Source: Eretmocerus hayati | Taxonomy: Eukaryota; Arthropoda; Insecta; Hymenoptera; Aphelinidae | Reading direction: 5' to 3' | Assembly (NCBI GenBank): GCA_029851415.1 | Contig: CM056743.1 | Coordinates: 22,172,905 to 22,236,904, forward strand | Length of the DNA: 64,000 nt | In this document: in pieces, positions 57,851 through 64,000 of the stretch | Position numbering within the stretch: the first letter of the stretch is position 1 | Layout: every line of letters starts with the position of its first letter | Program-made: the position numbers and the translations under genes | The notes under the pieces: model-generated | Seen by the model: only the letters and a program-made list of their open reading frames with translations | Database searches by the model: none | What the model was told of the DNA's origin: nothing

Positions 57851-58900
57851 AAAATTTACTTCCGAATTCTTTCAACGGTAAGTCCGTTGAGGGAGTAAAC
57901 TTTGCTACCCGGGTGGAAATGAAATTACATTACGCCCAAAAATAAGGGGCAAAAGTGCGTACTTTAGTCCCGCTAGGATGTAAAATCTTTTATATCCTAT
58001 GCTTGCTCCAACGTAGTATCTGAATTCTTCTTGGGCCGGGTTGGTGGAATTCCGGCCCCCTTGTCGTTTTCCTGTTTCGGACAAGAACAACCTCTGCTCA
58101 GGACATTATCTTAACCTTACAATGAGTAAAATCTCTTTGCTGGGTTTTTGCAGTTGAACCTTGTATGACCCCTTTGGCCGCATTTCCAGCGATGTATCTT
58201 GCCATCGTGAGTTGGAGCTATGGTCATTGCATTACCCCTAGAAGGTGTACGAGACTCTATGGTACGTTTATTTATATGTTCCAACGTTTCTTCCAGCCCT
58301 CTTATCCTCTGCATGAGCTCTGAAGTAGTTGCAACGCTTGACCGCTGTATGTATAGTCTGTACTCTGCCTTCATCTGGTATAACAGTGTATCGAGTTGTC
58401 GTTCAGTGTCATACCCTCCTTGCATTTCATTGAGCATTGAAGTTATACATGACTTAACTGATTCTGATGATTTCTGCCGTCGTTCTTCAATTTGCTGTAA
58501 GAGGTTGCGCGATACATTCGGTGACAAAAAGCAAGACCCCATGCTTCCCCGAATATTTCTCCAATCCATATCGCTACCATTCACTTTTCTGTACTAAAGC
58601 CACGCGTTTCCTCTCAAGAGTTCTGGCAGTCCCGCAACTGATGCCTCGTCTGTCATTTGGTATGCTTTTTGTAGTTCGGTGGCCCGTTCCAGGAGAGAGT
58701 ATAGATCCTTGCCATCAAAATGACAATTCCACTTTCTCATAGTTTCCAGAGTGCGTATTTGATCAGGCACTGCTTGTTCCAAGATGGTGGTTCTTTCGGC
58801 TGTGAATGTGCTAGCGGATTCTGCCGTCTGTAAATTCTCCTTTGTGAACCTCCGTTTTTGCGACCTCTTTGATAAAAGTTGCGGGATCTTCAGGTTCATC

Positions 58901-59353
58901 TGTGAATTCTCCGGGGTGACCTTGGACGCACTGTACTAGACGTTGTCTTAACGTGGTTGTTCCCGATCAGTTGATTCCCAGTTTAAGCAGACATTTTTGC
59001 TCTAGTTCAAAGTTCATTTAGAAGAAATTTCCAATCCTGAAAAATTTGTATAATAAGTAAAAATGCCAAAAATGAACAATTATATTACCAAATGTTCAAA
59101 TTTTGATTTCGTTCCTAAGAATATGTGAAAAATATGTTTTTTGAATATTCAAATTTCATAATGAAAATTAATATACAAGAATCATTCATAAAATATGTGA
59201 AATGGGAATTATAATTGAAAATTATATGTTCGTTTCTTATCTCAAAAACTGTAAAATCTTTCATTAATGGCAATGATTTCCTCATGATTACTTCCGCCAG
59301 GCGTGAGGGTCGTGGTCACGGTATCCCCGGTCCTAGCATGGATTTTTCAATCT
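58901..59353. other. No recognisable gene
   Basis: AT-rich sequence between the gypsy gag and the large palindrome. Could include the gypsy 5' untranslated region, but no LTR or primer site was recognised. Confidence 0.35.
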
Positions 59354-61144
59354 GTAGCTGATGAATTCCACGCCAAAGCGACCTACGAAAAGGGGCCATT
59401 ACTCAGATTCTTTTTTAACTTTTTTCATTCGATTCTATGGCCCAAAATAGGAACTTTGGACCACCTATGGGGCCCAAAAAAAATTCCTCCTCTCCATTGC
59501 ACGCACATCCGTCAACAGACCGAAAATTTATCGTGTGAAAATCGATGCTCTTTTATTCATGAAAATGGGAATATTTCGAGTTCTTGAATAGCTGTCGATT
59601 TGCGGATTGCGGTATCTGAAAGGGCATCAAAAAACCTATCGAAAAAGTTGTCGGAAATTCCTCCTCTGTGATTTGGGGGCCTCCTGGAGGCAGAAGAGTG
59701 TTTTTCACTAAAATGTTGAATTCTCAAAAAGCCATTTTTTTTTATTTTTTTAAAATCATATATTTGACGTAAAATTTTGCGTTCTTTCGAGAAAAATGTG
59801 TTTCAGAGAAGTTTGGGGCGATCCAAGTGACTTATGAGCCATTTTTTGAAAATTAGATTTTTTCGGTTTCAGAAAAAGGCGATTTTCTGCGCATGCGCAC
59901 AAACGTAGACTTCTGGCGCCACTTTCAATGGAGAGCTGACAAAATTTCCTATAAAATGACCACCCTCAAAGTTGAAATTCATGCACTGAAACGCGATCTG
60001 CAAGGATTAATTATGTCGAATCAAAATCACATGAAAATTCAGCCCATTAACGCCTTCGTGGCGCCTGCTGAGATGACACATTCATGAGATCTTTTCGGGA
60101 CTCATTTTTGAGTACGAAATCGCCCCAAGAAAATTCGGACCACATGATTTCAACGTACAATTGTATGAACTTTCAAAATATGCGATGAAAAACCCCGTTT
60201 GAGGCGAACCCGAGATGCTACATTCAATTTTTCGCAATTTAGAATGTGAAATATCGTATTTTCTGGGAAAAATTAAATGTAGCACCTCGGGTCCGCCTCG
60301 AACGGAATTTTTCATCGCATATTTCGAAAGTTCAGACAATTTTACGTTGAAACCATGTGGTCCGATATTTTTTAGGGCGATTTCGTACTCAAAATTGAGT
60401 CCCGAGAAGATCTCGTAAATGTGTCATCTCAGCAGGCGCCACGAAGGCGTTAATGGGCTGAATTTTCATGTGATTTTGATTCGACACAATTAATCCTTGC
60501 AGATCGCGTTTCAGTGCATGAATTTCAACTTTGCGGGTAGTCATTTCATACGAAATTTTGTCAGCTTTCCATTGAAAGTGGCGCCGAAAGTCTACGTTTG
60601 TGCGCATGCGCAGAAAATCGCCTTTTTCTGAAACCGAAAAAATCGAATTTTCAAAAAATGGCTCATAAGTCACTTGGATCGCCCCAAACTCCTCTGAAAC
60701 CCATTTTTTCGAAAGAACGCAAAATTTTACGTCAAATATATGATTTTAAAAAAATAAAAAAAATGGCTTTTTGAGAATTCAACATTTTACCGAAAAACAC
60801 TCTTTTGCCTCCAGGAGGCCCTCAAATCACAGAGGAGGAATTTCCGACAACTTTTTCGATAGGTTTTTTGATGCCCTTTCAGATACCGCAATCCGCAAAT
60901 CGACAGCTATTCAAGAACTCGAAATATTCCCATTTTCATGAATAAAAGAGCATCGATCTTAACACGATAAATTTTCGGTCTGTTGACGGATGTGCGTGCA
61001 ATGGAGAGGAGGAATTTTTTTTGGGCCCCATAGGTGGTCCAAAGTTCCTATTTTGGGCCATAGAATTGAATGAAAAAGGTTAAAAAAGAATCTGAGAGAT
61101 GACCCCTCTTCGTAGGTCGCTTTGGCGTGGAATTCATCAGCTAC
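59354..61144. mobile_element. 1.8 kb near-perfect palindrome
   Basis: The sequence from GTAGCTGATGAATTCCACGC at 59354 reads back from 61144 on the other strand, with the axis near 60249 and essentially no spacer. Matching blocks include AAAGCGACCTACGAA, GGTGGTCCAAAG, CTCCAGGAGG, AACGCAAAATTTTACG, CTGCGCATGCGCA, and the central CCGCCTCGAACGG-like pair. By eye the halves differ at a few per cent. ORFs in one half are mirrored in the other and are not genes. Confidence 0.88.
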
Positions 61145-61535
61145 TTATTGACTTTCGTGCATGAGAGGCCCTTGTCGCAGATAGTGTGTCTGTGGGCCAT
61201 TGGCCAACAATAAGAGTAATTCGATTCAACTGTTCAACAATTTCCCCAGCAACGCGTTGTCAACCAAACGAAGAAATTTAGATCGTTCGTTGGATTCGGC
61301 CAGGTTTTCGAAATGAGCACATTAAGTTCTAACCTAACGATATTTTTCTTCCTCTCAGGTCATTTTCAAAGTTTTATCCCATTTAAAGTCAATAAAAAAG
61401 TCAGTCTTTTAATTTTGCTTCAATTTTTTGAATCTACCTGCGCGATACTTGCAAAGTGCGAACACTTTTTTGTCGACCGTGACAGGACACAAATTTGATC
61501 CTGTTTGAAGTTTTGCGAGGGAGATCGTCTCGACC
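61145..61535. other. No recognisable gene
   Basis: Between the palindrome and the BEL/Pao gag. A BEL leader or LTR might be expected here, but no TG...CA repeat partner or primer site was recognised. Confidence 0.35.
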
Positions 61536-63668
61536 ATGAAGAGAAAGAGGGCAGCCAAAACAGGCCCGAGCAAGAACCGGCGAATCGAAGAAGCAGCAAA
61601 CAACAACGAGCGAGCCACTTCAGATAGTGCATTGGAGCGCGAGCAACCAGCACCTGCACATAACCAACAAGAACGGGGTCGGACTTCGGGGACTGGATCT
61701 GCTGTTGAAGGAATCTTCTCCATATTCTCCATCTTCGGATTTGACGACGCCGACTCATCTGACGATCCAGATGGCGACCAACAATTTGGAGCAGGAGCTC
61801 ATGCAGGTAATCACCAATTACCAGCAAACTCGCGTTCGCGGCTGGTAGCACGCCCGTGACAAAAACGCAACATCCACCGCGATCGCCGATTTACGATGGC
61901 ACGACGCGACAAGATTCTGGTGCCGCACTCGCAAATCAGTTGCCGGTCTCTCCAAGCGTGGCCACCCGATGCAGCTCGACTCGGAGTAAATGTAACTGCT
62001 CCGAACATACATAACCAGCCCCCGCCCCGGTGGCACCAGGCCGGTGCCCCGTAAGCTTCGAGTCGAAAATCAAGATCTCGCGCCCGTGCTGCAAATACAA
62101 TCGCAGCCCGATCAACAGTATCTCGAACAGAGAGTCGAGAATCATCAGCTGCGTGAGCAATCCCTACCACGCCTACAGATTCCGGGATGGCTACAACGAC
62201 CGTATGAGGTCGACAATGTCTTCGTGTTCCGGGAATGCGTTCGAGGTCACCAATGATCCGTCGACGTCGAGATGACCGCGTTGACATCGACGAGACTCAT
62301 TTCGACGATTTCCTGTCTGAATTATCCGAAGAAGAAGAACCAGCGCCTCGGAATATATCGAGAAATCGTCGACGTTTCACAAGTAACACGAGAAATTCAG
62401 GTCCAAGTGGTGTCCTTTTTAGAGATTCAAATTCAAATCATTCCATGGAATTCGAGAATCCTGAGCGGGCATTTGAGGCTTGAAATCGCGAGAGATTTGT
62501 GAATCATACTGAGCAAAATGTAGCCGATCAAAATTTTATGGTAGACCCAATTCCAGATTCGACTGCTGCTCTTGAGAGTACATTTTCGCATTTGAAAGAC
62601 TTGTCAAACTCCAAAGACAATTCTCTTTTCGTCATCGAATGACTTCATGAAAAAGTTTACCTTCGTTTCCTGGTGACCCCCTTGACTGGTTCCATTTCAA
62701 ACAAGCTTTCGATTTATCTACAGAACTCGGGGAGTACAAGAAGCGCGAAAACATTTTGAGATTGTATGATGCACCCAAAGGTGATGCTCGGGACGCTGTA
62801 CAAACTCTGTTTGCGTCTGGCTCGGGCCCTCAAGAAATGATGAATACATTAGAAATGCGCTTTGGTGATAAACGAGTCATTTTAGGAAGAAATCGTTTCA
62901 GATGTCAAAAATTTACCCTCTATAGATTCAGGTACAGTTGATTTAGTCGAATTCTCTTCAAAGCTGAAAAATGCGGTCGTTGCCATGGAATCCATGAATA
63001 GTATTGGATATTCACACAGCTCAGAATTTAACAAAGAGATTCTCCAAAAAATTCCGGCTTCTATGCTTCACGAATATTCACGTTACGCGGATTCAGAGCA
63101 GAGTGATAAGGCAGAGCTCGAAAAGTCATCTGAATTCCTATTCCGCGAAGCTCAAGTTGCTCTCCGTGCAGGAATCGTTGGAATTCATAATTCCTCGAAT
63201 TCGAGTCAAAATCGTGTCGTACCTGATAGAAAACACCAGAGTACGAGGAAGAATATTCCTAATTTTGTCTTAACTGCAACGTCTCAAGATCCAATGAATC
63301 AGGAATTAGATAAATCCCTTGGTAATTGTGTTTTCTGCCAACGAAAGAATCACAAAATTCTTTTATGTCGAGACTTTGAACGTGAAACTCTCAAAAAGCG
63401 ATGGAGAATGGCTAGAAATTTAGGCTTGTGTCTTAACTATCTTGATTCGAGTCATAAAAGGGAAGATTGCTCCGAAAGAAACAATGACTCACAGTGTAAT
63501 TGTTTTCACCACCCGCTGCTCCATTTTGTTCCTAGAAATGACAATCAAGATCAAACAAACGCTTCCTCTAATTCTCAAAATCAGATGAATCAAGACACCT
63601 CTACATTTCCATCAAACTCTTGCGTGAATGAGTCAACGGGGCCACCACCAAACGGAGATACAGCATGA
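61536..63668 (+). pseudogene. BEL/Pao retrotransposon gag, frameshifted
   Basis: This is the N-terminal, gag-like part of a BEL/Pao polyprotein. Cues in order: an acidic/Arg-rich leader, then L-P-S-F-P-G-D-P-L-D-W-F-H-F-K (about 62655-62705), the R-L-Y-D-A-P-K-G-D-A-R-D-A-V segment, A-V-V-A-M-E-S-M, and a cysteine/histidine region (C-V-F-C ... H ... C, then C ... H-K-R-E-D-C, then C-N-C-F-H-H-P-L-L-H) near 63325-63520. These correspond to DUF1759 and the zinc-knuckle region typical of the superfamily. The frame changes several times between 61860 and 62985 and has stops near 62481 and 62641. The last segment (62985-63668) is a clean 227-codon ORF ending TGA. The protease, RT, RNase H and integrase that should follow are absent, at least to the window's end. 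Confidence 0.85.
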
Positions 63669-64000
63669 GTATCAATGCAGACCCTTCTCAAATATTTACC
63701 CTTGAAGGCCCCGATCAGGAAAGTTAGTCAAGTTGCAATCCAGCCTTGATCAAAGGGGCTTGATCCCTTGAATCAAAATGTGTAATGCCGCCTCGACGAA
63801 GCTGTGATCAAGCCTTGATCACGATCACCGGATATTTTCGAATTTGTTGCAGCACCGATGTACATACATGTATTGTCGTGTGGCGGGCGTATTGAAGAAC
63901 TGCATCCTTGAATAATCACGAAAATAGCGATGAAATGCACTTTTTCAATTGAGAATTCCGGAGATATGAGTTAGCGTGGAGATAATCTCATGTATACACA
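63669..64000. other. No recognisable gene
   Basis: No continuation of BEL/Pao pol is seen. CTTGATCA/TGATCAAG-type short palindromes cluster at 63755-63830. Confidence 0.45.

Larger units (their letters stand above)
55364..57972. mobile_element. 2.6 kb TIR element inserted in the gypsy remnant
   Basis: The 16-bp ends CGGGACTAAAGTACGC and GCGTACTTTAGTCCCG are perfect inverted repeats, extended outward by ATCCT. The gypsy protease region resumes on either side, so this is an insertion. The interior has no transposase. It holds a 165-bp tandem repeat, two tRNA-like heads and a GC-rich hairpin. Confidence 0.75.
53354..58900 (-). pseudogene. Broken Ty3/gypsy retrotransposon (gag, protease, RT pieces)
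   Basis: Pieces lie in the right order on the minus strand. Gag occupies about 58900-58117: F-D-G-K-D-L ... L-L-R-G-N-A, an in-frame stop near 58593, then the capsid part with I-E-E-R-R-Q and a zinc knuckle K-C-G-Q-R-G-H-T-R-F-N-C whose first Cys is replaced. A protease-like part is split around the insertion (about 58090-57973 and 55357-54960). RT occupies 54773-54380 (N-S-P-W-N-S-P-V-V-V-V-K, R-F-C-I-D, G-Y-W-Q-V, M-P-F-G-I) and 53620-53354 with the catalytic F-A-Y-L-D-D box. RNase H and integrase are missing, as are LTRs. Frameshifts, stops, a 2.6 kb insertion and about 0.7 kb of foreign sequence between the RT halves make it non-functional. Confidence 0.85.

Overview
This is a 64 kb stretch of AT-rich eukaryotic nuclear DNA from an insect. 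The evidence is a spliced chymotrypsin-like digestive protease gene, pieces of a spliced insect odorant receptor gene (7tm_6 family), GT-AG introns, and a very heavy load of transposons (BEL/Pao, Ty3/gypsy, Helitron, many MITEs and foldback elements). A hymenopteran source is plausible from the odorant receptor style and intron positions, but it is not proven by anything I can see.

Layout. 1-6.3 kb: mostly unrecognised DNA, with one C2H2 zinc-finger exon (minus), a decayed Helitron helicase fragment (minus), a three-unit tandem repeat and a long-TIR element. 6.3-10.5 kb: the one complete host gene, a five-exon S1 serine protease (plus) with TATA box, initiator and poly(A) signal; a tRNA-derived SINE and a foldback element sit in its introns. 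11.4-18.3 kb: a complete, young LTR element on the minus strand (two 1.7 kb LTRs, 5-bp target duplication, tRNA-Phe primer site, polypurine tract) that has no coding capacity. 18.3-21.8 kb: small foldback repeats. 21.9-25.5 kb: a degraded long-inverted-repeat element carrying a fragment of an uncharacterised zinc-finger-like protein. 26.7-38.7 kb: odorant receptor exons spread over 12 kb; their largest intron holds a second, better preserved element of the same kind (33.0-37.5 kb), itself broken by a nested palindrome. 39.0-40.4 kb: two adjacent MITEs. 40.6-44.9 kb: a giant foldback element with an orientation-flipping 33-bp repeat array. 45-53 kb: MITEs, unassigned DNA, two possible minus-strand host exons and a degenerate tandem array. 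53.4-58.9 kb: a broken Ty3/gypsy element (minus) split by a 2.6 kb insertion. 59.4-61.1 kb: a 1.8 kb near-perfect palindrome. 61.5-63.7 kb: a frameshifted BEL/Pao gag (plus).

Working together: apart from the protease, the odorant receptor and a few isolated exons, the window is a transposon graveyard with clear nesting (MITE inside LTR element, palindrome inside transposon arm, transposon inside receptor intron, transposon inside gypsy). The most promising undescribed item is the family represented at 33.0-37.5 kb and 21.9-25.5 kb: both copies start with CAC, carry the same subterminal motif in long inverted arms, and enclose the same uncharacterised protein. All statements come from reading by eye; no alignment or database search was run.
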